A DNA stretch of 64,000 nucleotides, taken from Billgrantia montanilacus (lineage in GTDB: Bacteria; Pseudomonadota; Gammaproteobacteria; Pseudomonadales; Halomonadaceae). Where the stretch lies: contig NZ_QPII01000020.1 in assembly GCF_003336675.1 (NCBI RefSeq), forward strand, positions 17,747-81,746. Direction: 5' to 3'. The notes under the pieces are model-generated. The model ran no database searches and was not told where the DNA came from. It saw only the letters and a list, made by a program, of their open reading frames with translations. Positions 53,221 to 62,143 of this stretch are shown piece after piece; the stretch's first letter is position 1, and each line of letters starts with the position of its first letter. The position numbers and the translations under genes were made by a program.

Positions 53221-54292
53221 GGGAAGCCAGATCCTCCCACTATGGCCCCGGTGCTTACCGTGTCGGTGCCATTCCTTCCATGCCGACATCGCCTAAGAAG
53301 CGCGAGCGATTCGGCGAAGATCTGCTGCCCTTTGGCAACTACGCCGGCATCGATCCCTACCAGCAACTCTGTGAGGATGCTGAGTTCGTTCAGCAGCAGG
53401 ATCGCCAGGATAAGGCTTTCTACGAAACGGATGATTGGTGGTGGGACCATCAGCGCATTCGTTTTCTGAAAAGTCAAGTAGGCTTTTTGCTCATGCTGAT
53501 GGCATTTCCTTTTTTATATTTTTGCATTTTGGTGGCAATTCCTTCTTATCTTTCTTTCGTGTTTCTTTCTTATGCTCAGAACGAAGGATATAATTCGGTC
53601 ATTCCTGTTCTTGCTTTTTACGCAATGATAGGGGGGGGCTGGTATTCGCAATCGTGATGGCGGCATATACGACACAGCCCGTTTTTAATGGGATTGCAAA
53701 GGCGATGGTTTTTCTGCTAAAGCCATTTTACAAGCGAATTGAAAGACGCGCCAATCGCTACATGGAAAACCGATGCAGTGAGTTTAATCGTCAAACCGGA
53801 ATGGTGAGCTTCGCCCAGGGCAAGAAGAAGCCGCCGCTAAAGGCGCCTTTCGTCGAGTTCGATGGCTATGTGGAGCGGGTGGTGCAGCGTGGCGGTGTCT
53901 TCTATCGGCTGATGTTCGTGCATCGCTACACTGGCAAGCAGTTCAGCCAGACCTCGCTCAGCACCATCGTCGACCACAAGCATGAGGTGCATGCCCTGTG
54001 GGACATGCTGCAGCGTTATATGGACGTGAGCCAGCCCATGCCGGATGTGCCGCGTCTGGAGCCCTTCCGCCATCTTGACCCCACCACCGCAGAGCATGAT
54101 CGCCAAACCGGTCGGCACCCGCGCTACTGGCGCGATCTGGATCTGGACGCATGGAAGAAGGGCGAGGGTGCCGCCCAGCTCAAGGCGCAGATTGACTATC
54201 CTTGGTCCCGCCAGCGCTGCCAGCTCACCCCGCAGCTTGGGAAGGTGGAGATGGCTACTTACCGTGAGCAACAGCTGGCCGCGGTAGCATGA
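53217..54292 (+). pseudogene. Predicted immunity membrane protein, copy 2, frameshifted at a G8 tract
   Basis: Tandem paralogue of copy 1 (four-base overlap). The first ~85 residues and the last ~185 residues are nearly the same as in copy 1, but the membrane core differs almost completely. The frame breaks at eight G residues (53631-53638): the first part stops at 53657, and the second continues from 53654 (MMAAYTTQPVFNG...) to 54292. Nine G residues would give one ~358-residue protein. It may be phase-variable, inactive or a sequencing artefact. Confidence 0.7.
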
Positions 54293-54346
54293 GGGGAGCC
54301 TGCAGTATTTAACATAAGATGGGCGGCAATATGCCCGAGCCGGGAG

Positions 54347-54369
54347 CGCTGGAGTCTGAAACGCCAGCG
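54347..54369. other. Short hairpin after the T6SS module
   Basis: CGCTGG / CCAGCG stem with an 11-base loop between the module and the convergent SDR gene; no T-run. A 7-bp inverted repeat ACGTCAA / TTGACGT (54405-54438) follows. Confidence 0.35.
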
Positions 54370-54451
54370 TGTATCGCATGATGGCTTCGGGCAAACCATT
54401 TGCCACGTCAATCCAAAGACTTCCGATCATCTTGACGTAGCGTTACGAGGG

Positions 54452-55192
54452 TTAAGCAAAACCGCCATTCACTCGGAAGGCCTGCGCATTGACCCAACCC
54501 CCATCCTTGCCCACCAGGAAGGAAACCGCGCTGGCGATATCCACCGTCTGGCCCAGGCGCTCCAAAGGCGCCATGTTCGCAAGTGTTGCGATCTGCTCCT
54601 CGGTTTTGCCGTTGAGGAACAACTCGGTGGCGACCGGCCCCGGGGAAACCGCATTCACCGTGATGTTGCGGCCACGCAGCTCGTTTGCGAGTACGTGAAC
54701 CAAACCTTCGACGGCAGCCTTGGAAGCAACGTACGGTCCATAGCCTGGCATCGCCTTGGCGATAGCGCTGCTGGAGAGGGCTACGATGCGCCCACTATCG
54801 CCCAGGACTTCCGCGGCCTTGGCCAGAACGAGGAAGGTGCCCCGGACGTTCGTCGACATTATCCGGTCCAGCGCCTCCGCGCTATCCATCTTGATCGGCG
54901 CAAGCTCCATGGTCCCTGCGTTGCAGATCACCGCATCCACACGCCCGTAGGTCTGCTGAGTAACCTTGAACAGCTTGGCGACATCGTCGGCATCGGCAAC
55001 GTCGCCCTGGACTGCGACGGCGAGGCCACCTTGGGCCTGGATTGCCGCGACCGTGTCTTCCGCCTGGGCCTGCTGTCCCGCATAGCCGACGACAACGGCA
55101 AAGCCATCAGCCGCCAAGCGCAGTGCGATTTCCTTGCCGATGCCGCGCGATGCGCCGGTCACGACGGCAACCTTATGTTCAGCGATATTCAT
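54452..55192 (-). CDS. Short-chain dehydrogenase/reductase
   Basis: 246 residues, classical SDR: TGASRGIG, CNAG, and Ser-Tyr-Lys in ALSSSAIAKAMPGYGPYVASK. VVVGYAGQQ after the second strand suggests NADP(H). Probably reduces a carbonyl substrate shared with the neighbouring quinone-reductase-like enzyme on the same strand, 81 bases upstream. Confidence 0.9.
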   Translation of the reverse strand: MNIAEHKVAVVTGASRGIGKEIALRLAADGFAVVVGYAGQQAQAEDTVAAIQAQGGLAVAVQGDVADADDVAKLFKVTQQTYGRVDAVICNAGTMELAPIKMDSAEALDRIMSTNVRGTFLVLAKAAEVLGDSGRIVALSSSAIAKAMPGYGPYVASKAAVEGLVHVLANELRGRNITVNAVSPGPVATELFLNGKTEEQIATLANMAPLERLGQTVDIASAVSFLVGKDGGWVNAQAFRVNGGFA

Positions 55193-55273
55193 GGTTTCGA
55201 TTCCTGAGCTGTATCAGTGAGCCCTATTGGGGCTGCGACTGCCGCGGTTTCCTTCCTCACGGCGTTACGAGAA

Positions 55274-56194
55274 TTAGTTGCTTATGCGTACGAGGACCTT
55301 GCCGCGTGCATGTCCGGTGGCCAGCTTCTCCAGCGCCGAACGCGTCTCCTCCAGCGGGAAGATCGAGTCGGTGATGATCTGCAGGTGTCCAGCCTGGAAC
55401 TGTCGGATTGCCTCTGGCAGGAAGGACGTCGCGCTCGCGAAAAAAACGAACTCTCCGGTTTGCCCGCTTCTGGACTTGATGCCGAATTCCACGAGGCTTG
55501 CGATGCGCCCCCCGGGACGAAGCACGGACCACGACTTCTCCAGGGTCTCGCCGCCGATGGTGTCGAGCACCAAGTCGATGCCGCGCAGTCGAGTGAAATC
55601 CTCGGTGCGGTAGTCGATGACCTCGTCCGCGCCCAAGCTCTTTACTAGCTCGATGTTCCTGGCCGACGCCGTGGCGATGACATGGGCACCCGCATGGTGG
55701 GCCTGCTGGATGGCCATGCTGCCGACGCCTCCTGCCGCCGCATGAATCAGGACCCGTTGCCCGCGCTGAAGATGACCAACCTCGAAGAGAGCCTTTCTTG
55801 CCGTGCCGAAGGTGGTCGGCAGGGCGGCAGCCTGCTCGAAGCTCATTTCCGAGGGGATCACGCAGAGGTTCGCTGCGGCGATCACCACATTTCTACCGAA
55901 CGCGCCCCCTGAACTCGGCTCAGTACGCCCGAATACGCGTTCGCCCGGCTTCAGGTTCTTCACCTCCGCCCCGACTGCATCGACTACGCCGCTGAAGTCG
56001 GTGCCCGGCACATACGGGAAATCGACGGGAAAAACCTGCTGCATATACCCGGCGGTGATCTTCAGGTCCAGTGGGTTGGCGCCCGACACTTCGACGCAGA
56101 CAACGGCTTCGTTTGGCTGTAAATCGCGCAGGATGGCTTCGCCGATTGTGATGACCTCTGCGCCGCCAAAGGCGTTGAGAAGGGCTGCTTTCAT
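55274..56194 (-). CDS. Quinone oxidoreductase-like MDR enzyme
   Basis: 306 residues, medium-chain dehydrogenase without catalytic zinc ligands. GTDFSGVVDAVG, VLIHAAAGGVGSMAIQQAHHAGAHVIATA (NADPH-binding GxGxxA region), and ARGKVLVRI at the end place it with zeta-crystallin-like quinone reductases. ATG at 56194 with GGAGG upstream; a longer in-frame extension is not MDR-like. Middle gene of the cluster. Confidence 0.9.
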   Translation of the reverse strand: MKAALLNAFGGAEVITIGEAILRDLQPNEAVVCVEVSGANPLDLKITAGYMQQVFPVDFPYVPGTDFSGVVDAVGAEVKNLKPGERVFGRTEPSSGGAFGRNVVIAAANLCVIPSEMSFEQAAALPTTFGTARKALFEVGHLQRGQRVLIHAAAGGVGSMAIQQAHHAGAHVIATASARNIELVKSLGADEVIDYRTEDFTRLRGIDLVLDTIGGETLEKSWSVLRPGGRIASLVEFGIKSRSGQTGEFVFFASATSFLPEAIRQFQAGHLQIITDSIFPLEETRSALEKLATGHARGKVLVRISN

Positions 56195-56219
56195 GAGTGC
56201 CTCCAATGATATGGGTTGG

Positions 56220-56666
56220 TCAAGCCTGCTGCGGGAACTGGCCAAGCTGGATGAAGAGTCCGAACCAATCCTCCATGTGCCACGTCGTGGTGATTTGCTT
56301 GCCATTCAGCGAGTGGAACTCGTGGAGACGGAAACTCACCCTTTTTCCGGTAGGGGCGATGCCGAAAAGGTCGCCCCGATGAGTGCCGCTGATCTCGGCG
56401 CGAACGCCGATCTTGCCGGGTTCCTGGATCATGCCGTGAATGGTGATCTGAACGTCGGGGAAGGCCTGTATCACGCTGCGAATGATGGGCTTGATGCCAT
56501 CCGGCCCGGCACCTTGACCGGGTGCCAGCGGAATGTCGTCCCAGGTGGGAGCAAGGACCTCATCGACAAGGTCGGGGTTCTTGTCGCTGAATGCTCGGTA
56601 GAACGTCTCTACGGCCTGGCGTTCAGTGCGAAGCCGATCAGCCAGTGCAATGCTTGGTGTGCTCAT
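56220..56666 (-). CDS. SnoaL-like ester cyclase-family protein
   Basis: 148 residues of the SnoaL fold: ERQAVETFYRAFSDKNPDLVDEVL, then FPDVQITIHGMI and KITTTWHMEDWFGLFIQLG at the end, as in bacterial ester cyclase/NTF2-like proteins. Role unproven. First gene of the minus-strand cluster with the MDR and SDR enzymes; the LysR gene is divergent from it. Confidence 0.85.
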   Translation of the reverse strand: MSTPSIALADRLRTERQAVETFYRAFSDKNPDLVDEVLAPTWDDIPLAPGQGAGPDGIKPIIRSVIQAFPDVQITIHGMIQEPGKIGVRAEISGTHRGDLFGIAPTGKRVSFRLHEFHSLNGKQITTTWHMEDWFGLFIQLGQFPQQA

Positions 56667-56763
56667 GGGGTTGCTCTCGTTCCGTTTGATGGGTATGGCG
56701 AGAGTCTGTGGGAAATTATAAAATCCGTCTAACAAATAGCCTGTATAGGTGTTTATTCGTTGT

Positions 56764-57675
56764 ATGGATTTTCATGGCATCGACTTGAACCTTCTCGCGG
56801 CCTTCGACGCCCTGATGAGCGAGCGGAATGTGACCCGCGCGGCGACTCAGGTTGGCGTCAGCCAACCCGCCATGAGTGCGGCGCTGTCCAGGTTGCGCAA
56901 ACTCTGCGGTGACCCGCTGTTCTTGCGTAGCGCGGACGGTTTGATACCCACACCGCGCGCGAGGGATTTGGCGGAACCCGTCTCGCAAGCCCTGAGGCAG
57001 ATCGAATCGGCGCTCGTGAAGAAGCCTGAGTTCGTGCCTGGAGAGACATCGCTGACGTTCAAGCTTGGTGTATCGGACTACCCGGCCTTTGTGCTGTTGC
57101 CTTCACTACTGCAAGCGCTTGAAAAGGAGGCACCAGGCGTGTCGCTGAACGTGTATGCATTCAATGATCGGGACCACGCCGTCGATCTGTTGGATGCTGG
57201 TGCAATCGACGCAGCCATTGGCGTTCCACCCACCCATACCGACGGCCGGATACTGACGCGCCCTGTGCTTCGGGATGAATTCGTCACGATCGTTGCCACG
57301 GACCACCCCGCAACCAGGCGTGGGATGACCATGAAAACTTACCTGGAGTTGCGCCACGTCCTCATCTCTCCAGAGGGCGAAATGTATGGAGTCGTGGACC
57401 AGGCGCTTGCGCAGCAGCGCAATAAGCGCAAGCTGGCGCTGACACTTCCGCAGATGTTTGCCGTACCCGATATCGTCGCGCGAACCAATATGGCGGCCAC
57501 GGTTTTGAAGCGGGTCGCCCTGAATTCGCCAGCAAGCCACCGCTTAGCGCTGTTTCCGCCCCCGGTCACGTTGCCTGAAGTCGTATTCGATCTCATCTGG
57601 CATCGCCGCAGTGATTCGCATCCTGCCCAGGAATGGCTTAGAGGGTTGATTTCAGAGCAGGCGGAATTGTTGTGA
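56764..57675 (+). CDS. LysR-family regulator of the SnoaL-MDR-SDR cluster
   Basis: 303 residues from ATG 56764 (MDFHGIDLNLLAAFDALMSE...). The winged helix resembles the NodD/PcaQ-like group (NVTRAATQVGVSQPAMSAALSRLRK). Divergent start with 97 bases in between, so it likely controls the oxidoreductase cluster. A GTG at 56749 would add five residues. Confidence 0.9.
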   Translation: MDFHGIDLNLLAAFDALMSERNVTRAATQVGVSQPAMSAALSRLRKLCGDPLFLRSADGLIPTPRARDLAEPVSQALRQIESALVKKPEFVPGETSLTFKLGVSDYPAFVLLPSLLQALEKEAPGVSLNVYAFNDRDHAVDLLDAGAIDAAIGVPPTHTDGRILTRPVLRDEFVTIVATDHPATRRGMTMKTYLELRHVLISPEGEMYGVVDQALAQQRNKRKLALTLPQMFAVPDIVARTNMAATVLKRVALNSPASHRLALFPPPVTLPEVVFDLIWHRRSDSHPAQEWLRGLISEQAELL

Positions 57676-57751
57676 CGGTAGCGAATGGAGAGGCCGTGCT
57701 TGTTATGAAAACCTAGTCCTCAATTAAAGCTGTTTTACTCATGACAATTGC

Positions 57752-57787
57752 AAAGCCCCTGAGTCAATCACCTGACTCAGGGGCTTT
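57752..57787. terminator. Strong bidirectional terminator
   Basis: Perfect 15-bp stem AAAGCCCCTGAGTCA / TGACTCAGGGGCTTT with a 6-base loop, between the convergent LysR and liuE genes; A and T ends make it work in both directions. Confidence 0.92.
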
Positions 57788-57804
57788 CCGTTTCTACCCC
57801 GTGA

Positions 57805-58704
57805 TTACTTCGCCGCTAGCGCCACCCCCACCTTCGACCGATTCGGCCGGCCGATGGTCTGGGTGATCCAGGTGCCGGTGTCGGCGAGTTTGTTCAGATC
57901 GATGCCGGTCTCGATGCTGAGGCCGTTGAGCAGGTAGACGACGTCTTCGCTTGCCACGTTGCCAGAGGCACCCTTGGCGTAGGGGCAGCCGCCGAGGCCG
58001 GCGACGGAGCTGTCCACCACGCTGATGCCTTCTTCCAGCACGGCGTAGAGGTTGGCGAGTGCCTGGCCATAGGTGTCGTGGAAGTGGGCGGCGAGCTTCT
58101 CCATGGGGATGTCGCGGCTCACGGCTTCGATCATGCGCTTGGCGGCAAGCGGGGTGCCGGTGCCGATGGTGTCGCCCAGCGAGACTTCGTAGCAGCCCAT
58201 TTCATACAGCGCCTTGGAGACTTCGGCCACCTTGGCGGGTGCGATCTCGCCTTCATAGGGGCAGCCGAGCACGCAGGAGACATAGCCCCGCACCCGCACG
58301 TTGGCCTGTTTGGCCCGTTCCAGCACCGGGGCGAAGCGCTCCAGAGATTCGGCCACGGAGCAGTTGATGTTCTTCTGCGAGAAGGCCTCGCTGGCCGCGC
58401 CGAATACCGCTACTTCTTCCACGCCACATTCCAGCGCCGCTTCCAGCCCCTTGAGATTGGGGGTGAGGGCGGCGTAGGTCACGCCTTGGCGACGCGTGAG
58501 GCCGGTCATCACCTCGCGATGGTCGGCCATCTGCGGCACCCACTTGGGGGAGACGAAGCTGGCGGCCTCTATGTAGGCAATGCCGGCGGTGCCCAGGCGG
58601 TCGATGAGTTCGAGCTTGGTGGCCGTGTCGATGGGATTGGGTTCGTTCTGCAGTCCATCGCGGGGGCCGACCTCGACCAGGCGCACGGATTTGGGGAATG
58701 TCAT
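57805..58704 (-). CDS. liuE: Hydroxymethylglutaryl-CoA lyase
   Basis: 299 residues. Cleaves HMG-CoA to acetoacetate and acetyl-CoA, the last step of leucine/isovalerate degradation. Marks: VEVGPRDGLQNE (substrate and metal), the GDTIGTGTP loop, AAHFHDTYGQAL (metal His) and GLGGCPYAKGASGNVASEDV with the catalytic cysteine. ATG at 58704. Same strand as liuB-C-D but separated from liuD by a 415-base REP-rich gap. Confidence 0.95.
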   Translation of the reverse strand: MTFPKSVRLVEVGPRDGLQNEPNPIDTATKLELIDRLGTAGIAYIEAASFVSPKWVPQMADHREVMTGLTRRQGVTYAALTPNLKGLEAALECGVEEVAVFGAASEAFSQKNINCSVAESLERFAPVLERAKQANVRVRGYVSCVLGCPYEGEIAPAKVAEVSKALYEMGCYEVSLGDTIGTGTPLAAKRMIEAVSRDIPMEKLAAHFHDTYGQALANLYAVLEEGISVVDSSVAGLGGCPYAKGASGNVASEDVVYLLNGLSIETGIDLNKLADTGTWITQTIGRPNRSKVGVALAAK

Positions 58705-58790
58705 GGCGGTGTCTCCAGCAGTGGCACGGTCTGCATTTTGTGTCGGTAACATAAGCCTTTGCCAACTCCGCCGGGCGCCTATCGGCGCCT

Positions 58791-59068
58791 GTCGCGATGC
58801 GGAGCAGCGCTCCTACAGCTTCCGTTTCTTCTGTTGCGGTTGGTTCGGGAGGCCTTCGGCCTCCAGTCGCGATACGGAGCAGCGCTCCTACAGCTGTTTT
58901 TCTGCCATATTAGGCGATTGTCACCCTGTCGGAGCAGCTTCAGCTCGCGACTGGCGCCGTTAGGCGCCTTGGCGGAGGCTGACGGCGTTGGCGCTTATCA
59001 CCGACGCCGGGCAACACCGCCGGGAGGCCTGCGGCCTCCAGTCGCGATGCGAAGCAGGGCTCCTACAG
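58791..59068. repeat. REP-like repeat cluster between liuE and liuD
   Basis: Four copies of a GTCGCGA-core / GCTCCTACAG-end palindromic unit at 58791-58818, 58866-58893, 59041-59068 and, inverted, 58928-58951. The flanks (GGGAGGCC...GGCCTCCAGTCGCGAT) repeat too. Further copies stand at 62113 and 63869. The 415-base gap 58705-59119 holds no gene I can support. Confidence 0.8.
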
Positions 59069-59119
59069 CTTTCTTTTCTTCTGTTGCAGCAGGTTCGGGA
59101 GGCCTGTGGCCTCCCTTTT

Positions 59120-61171
59120 TTATTCGTCGGCGGCGAATTCTAGCAGTACGTCGCCTTGGCCGACGGTGTCGCCGCCCTGGAAGTGGAAGGTTTCCACGTG
59201 GCCGTCGGCGGGGGCGGTCATGGTGTGTTCCATCTTCATGGCTTCCATGACCATCAGCGGCATGCCTTTCTCGACGCGCTGGCCGGGTTCGACCAGCAGT
59301 GCCACCACGGTGCCGTGCATGGGCGCGGTGAGGGTCGATTCCGCTTCGTGGTGGCCGTGGTCGATGGCGTCGATGCGGCGCCAGAACAGCCGGGTTTCGC
59401 CGCGCGGGTCGACCATCACGACGACGTTGCCGTCGCGGCGTGCCTGCAGGCGGCGGCGGTGGCCGTTGAGGGTCACGGCGACGGCATCGCCGGCCAGCGG
59501 TTGCAGGCTGGCGGTGAGGGTCTCGCCGCGGATGGTCAGGGTCCAGAGTGCCTCGCCGCTGTGGCGGGTGCCGTCGACCACCACCACGGTGTCGGCGTCT
59601 TCGCTGTCCTGCACGTGCGCCGGGTCGCACAGGGCGATGCGGATGCTGTGCGGGGCGTTGAGGCGGAAGCCGTCGTGGCGGTCCCAGGGGGAGTCGCTTT
59701 CGCACTCGCGGGCGAGCTGGTTGAGGCCCACCAGGGCGGCACCGGCGTACTCTTCGATGCTGTACTGCTTGGGGGCGAAGAGGGTGGCTTCATTGCGCTC
59801 GATGAAGCGGGTGTCGAGGTCGCAGGCCTTGAACGCCGGGTGGGTCGCCAGGCGCTGCAGGAAGGCGCGGTTGGTCACCACGCCCTGTACGTCCAGCGCG
59901 GCCAGCGCACGGTTGAGGGTGGCGAGTGCCTGGTCGCGGTCGTCGCCGTGGACGATCAGCTTGGCCAGCATCGGGTCGTAGTGCATGGACACGGCGTCGC
60001 CGGTCTCCACGCCGCTGTCCAGGCGCACGCGCGCCGGATCCAGGCCGGCGCCTTCCAGGTCCATGGCGAACTGGGTCAGCAGGCCGGTGGCAGGCAGGAA
60101 GTCCTGGTCCGGGTCTTCGGCATAGAGCCGCGCCTCGAAGCTGTGGCCGGTGATGGTCAGCTCGTCCTGGGTGCAGGGCAGGGCTTCGCCCATGGCCACG
60201 CGCAGCTGCCACTCGACGAGGTCCTGGCCGGTGATCATCTCGGTGACGGGGTGCTCCACCTGCAGACGGGTGTTCATCTCCATGAAGAAGAAGGAGCCGT
60301 CCGCATCGAGGAGGAACTCGACGGTGCCTGCGCCCACGTAGCCGATCTCCTTGGCGGCGCGCACGGCGGCGTCGCCCATCTCGCGGCGCAGTTCGGCGGT
60401 CATGCCGGGGGCGGGAGCTTCCTCGAGCACCTTCTGGTGGCGGCGCTGCACGGAGCAGTCGCGCTCGAACAGGTAGACGCCGTTGCCGTGGCTGTCGCAG
60501 AACACCTGGACTTCGACGTGGCGCGGCTGGGTCAGGTACTTCTCGATCAGCATGCGGGTGTCGCCGAAGGCGGCCTGGGACTCGCGGCGGCAGCCGTCCA
60601 GCGCGGCCTGGAAGTCAGCGCCGGACTCGACCACGCGCATGCCCTTGCCGCCACCGCCGGCGCTGGCCTTGAGCAGCACCGGGTAGCCGATCTTGTCGGC
60701 CTCGGCCTTGAGCAGGGCGTCGTCCTGGTCGCTACCGTGGTAGCCCGGCACCAGCGGTACGCCGGCATCAAACATGCGCGCCTTGGCGGCGGACTTGTCG
60801 CCCATGGCGGCGATCGCCGAGGCGGGCGGGCCGACGAAGACGATGCCGGCGGCGTCCAGCGCTTCGACGAAGCCGCCATTCTCGGAGAGGAAGCCGTAGC
60901 CGGGGTGGATGGCGCCGGCGCCGGTGCGCTTGGCGGCCTCGACCACGGCCTCGACCTTGAGGTAGCTGTCGCGGGCGGCGGCGGGGCCCAGGCGCACGGC
61001 CTCGTCGGCCTCGCGCACGTGGCGGGCGCTGGCGTCGGCGTCGGAATAGACGGCCACGGTGCGCAAGCCCATGGCGCGGGCGGTGCGCATGACGCGGCAG
61101 GCGATCTCGCCGCGGTTGGCCACCAGCAGGGTGTCGAACTGGCGGGTACGGGTGTGCGGTGTCTGGCTCAT
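59120..61171 (-). CDS. liuD: 3-methylcrotonyl-CoA carboxylase, biotin-containing alpha subunit
   Basis: 683 residues. Biotin carboxylase part (~1-450): NRGEIACRVMRTARAMG, the glycine-rich ATP loop KASAGGGGKGMRVV, and MEMNTRLQVEHPVTEMITG. A linker is followed by a C-terminal biotinyl domain with VMEAMKMEH, where the second lysine (between the methionines) carries biotin. It works with the LiuB carboxyltransferase to make 3-methylglutaconyl-CoA. The start overlaps liuC by four bases. Confidence 0.95.
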   Translation of the reverse strand: MSQTPHTRTRQFDTLLVANRGEIACRVMRTARAMGLRTVAVYSDADASARHVREADEAVRLGPAAARDSYLKVEAVVEAAKRTGAGAIHPGYGFLSENGGFVEALDAAGIVFVGPPASAIAAMGDKSAAKARMFDAGVPLVPGYHGSDQDDALLKAEADKIGYPVLLKASAGGGGKGMRVVESGADFQAALDGCRRESQAAFGDTRMLIEKYLTQPRHVEVQVFCDSHGNGVYLFERDCSVQRRHQKVLEEAPAPGMTAELRREMGDAAVRAAKEIGYVGAGTVEFLLDADGSFFFMEMNTRLQVEHPVTEMITGQDLVEWQLRVAMGEALPCTQDELTITGHSFEARLYAEDPDQDFLPATGLLTQFAMDLEGAGLDPARVRLDSGVETGDAVSMHYDPMLAKLIVHGDDRDQALATLNRALAALDVQGVVTNRAFLQRLATHPAFKACDLDTRFIERNEATLFAPKQYSIEEYAGAALVGLNQLARECESDSPWDRHDGFRLNAPHSIRIALCDPAHVQDSEDADTVVVVDGTRHSGEALWTLTIRGETLTASLQPLAGDAVAVTLNGHRRRLQARRDGNVVVMVDPRGETRLFWRRIDAIDHGHHEAESTLTAPMHGTVVALLVEPGQRVEKGMPLMVMEAMKMEHTMTAPADGHVETFHFQGGDTVGQGDVLLEFAADE

Positions 61172-62019
61172 GAGCGTCGCTCCGTGTCGGCTGACGTCTT
61201 GGTTGAAGCGGCGGTGTCGTCGACCCAGGCGGGGCGGCGCTTCTCGAAGAAACTGGATAGGCCTTCCTGACCCTCGGCACTGACGCGCAGCTCGCTGATC
61301 ACGCCGCAGGTGTGCTCGCGGGTGGCCTTGCTGTCGGGCTCCCGGGCGACCTCGAAGAGCAGCGCCTTGGTGGCGCGCTGGGCCTGGGGCGAGCCGCCGA
61401 GCAGGGTCTCGAGCATGGCGTTGACCGCGTCATCGATCACGTCGAGGCCGACGATCTGGTGGGCCAGCCCCAGTTCCAGCGCCTGATCGGCATCGATCAC
61501 CTCGGCGGTGAGCGCGAAGCGGCGCATCTGGCGCGCGCCCAGGGCACGCTGCACGTAGGGGCTGATCACCGCGGGCGACAGGCCGATCTTGACCTCGGAG
61601 AGGCAGAACCTGGCCTTGTCGGAGGCGATGACGATGTCGCAGCAGGCGGCCAGGCCCACGGCGCCGCCGAAGGCCGCGCCCTGCACGCGGCAGATCGTGG
61701 GGCAGGGTAGGGTGTCCAGGCGGTGCATCAGCTGCGAGAGCTTGCGCGAATCGGCCAGGTTGCCCTCGAAGTCGTACTCGACCATGCGCTTCATCCAGTT
61801 CAGGTCGGCCCCGGCGGAGAAGCTTTTGCCCTCGGAGCCCAGCACCACCACACGCACGTGGCCGTGGTGGGCGTCGTCGTGGAGAGTGTCGAGATGCGCG
61901 TTGAGCTCGGCGATCAGGCTGTCGTCGAAGGCGTTGTGCACCTCGGGACGGTTCAGCGTCAGCCAGGCGACGCCGCGATCGTCGATGTTCAGCTGGGAAA
62001 ATGTGTCGTTTGATGACAT
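61168..62019 (-). CDS. liuC: Methylglutaconyl-CoA hydratase (enoyl-CoA hydratase family)
   Basis: 283 residues. Crotonase fold with AGADLNWMKRM and the oxyanion-hole segment QGAAFGGAVGLAACCDIVIAS. Its position between liuB and liuD identifies it as the hydratase that makes HMG-CoA. ATG at 62019 (AAGGG upstream); an in-frame extension to 62187 runs through a REP element and is not coding. Confidence 0.93.
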   Translation of the reverse strand: MSSNDTFSQLNIDDRGVAWLTLNRPEVHNAFDDSLIAELNAHLDTLHDDAHHGHVRVVVLGSEGKSFSAGADLNWMKRMVEYDFEGNLADSRKLSQLMHRLDTLPCPTICRVQGAAFGGAVGLAACCDIVIASDKARFCLSEVKIGLSPAVISPYVQRALGARQMRRFALTAEVIDADQALELGLAHQIVGLDVIDDAVNAMLETLLGGSPQAQRATKALLFEVAREPDSKATREHTCGVISELRVSAEGQEGLSSFFEKRRPAWVDDTAASTKTSADTERRS

Positions 62020-62112
62020 ATCAGTACCCTTGATTCGTCTCTGCAGGGGACGGTTCGGTATTCCGGCTCTGCTGTGGGACGGCGATTGTCCTGCCTTCGA
62101 TTCGACCCCGCC

Positions 62113-62138
62113 GTCGCGAGCTAAAGCTGCTCCTACAG
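62113..62138. repeat. REP-like element between liuB and liuC
   Basis: GTCGCGAGCTAAAGCTGCTC plus CTACAG, same family as the cluster at 58791-59068, in the 124-base gap between the two genes. Confidence 0.7.
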
Positions 62139-62143
62139 AAAAC

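Noticed and set aside
59156..61270. A 704-codon open frame antisense to liuD
   Set aside because: Low-complexity Gly/Ala/His/Val translation, shadow of the biotin carboxylase gene.
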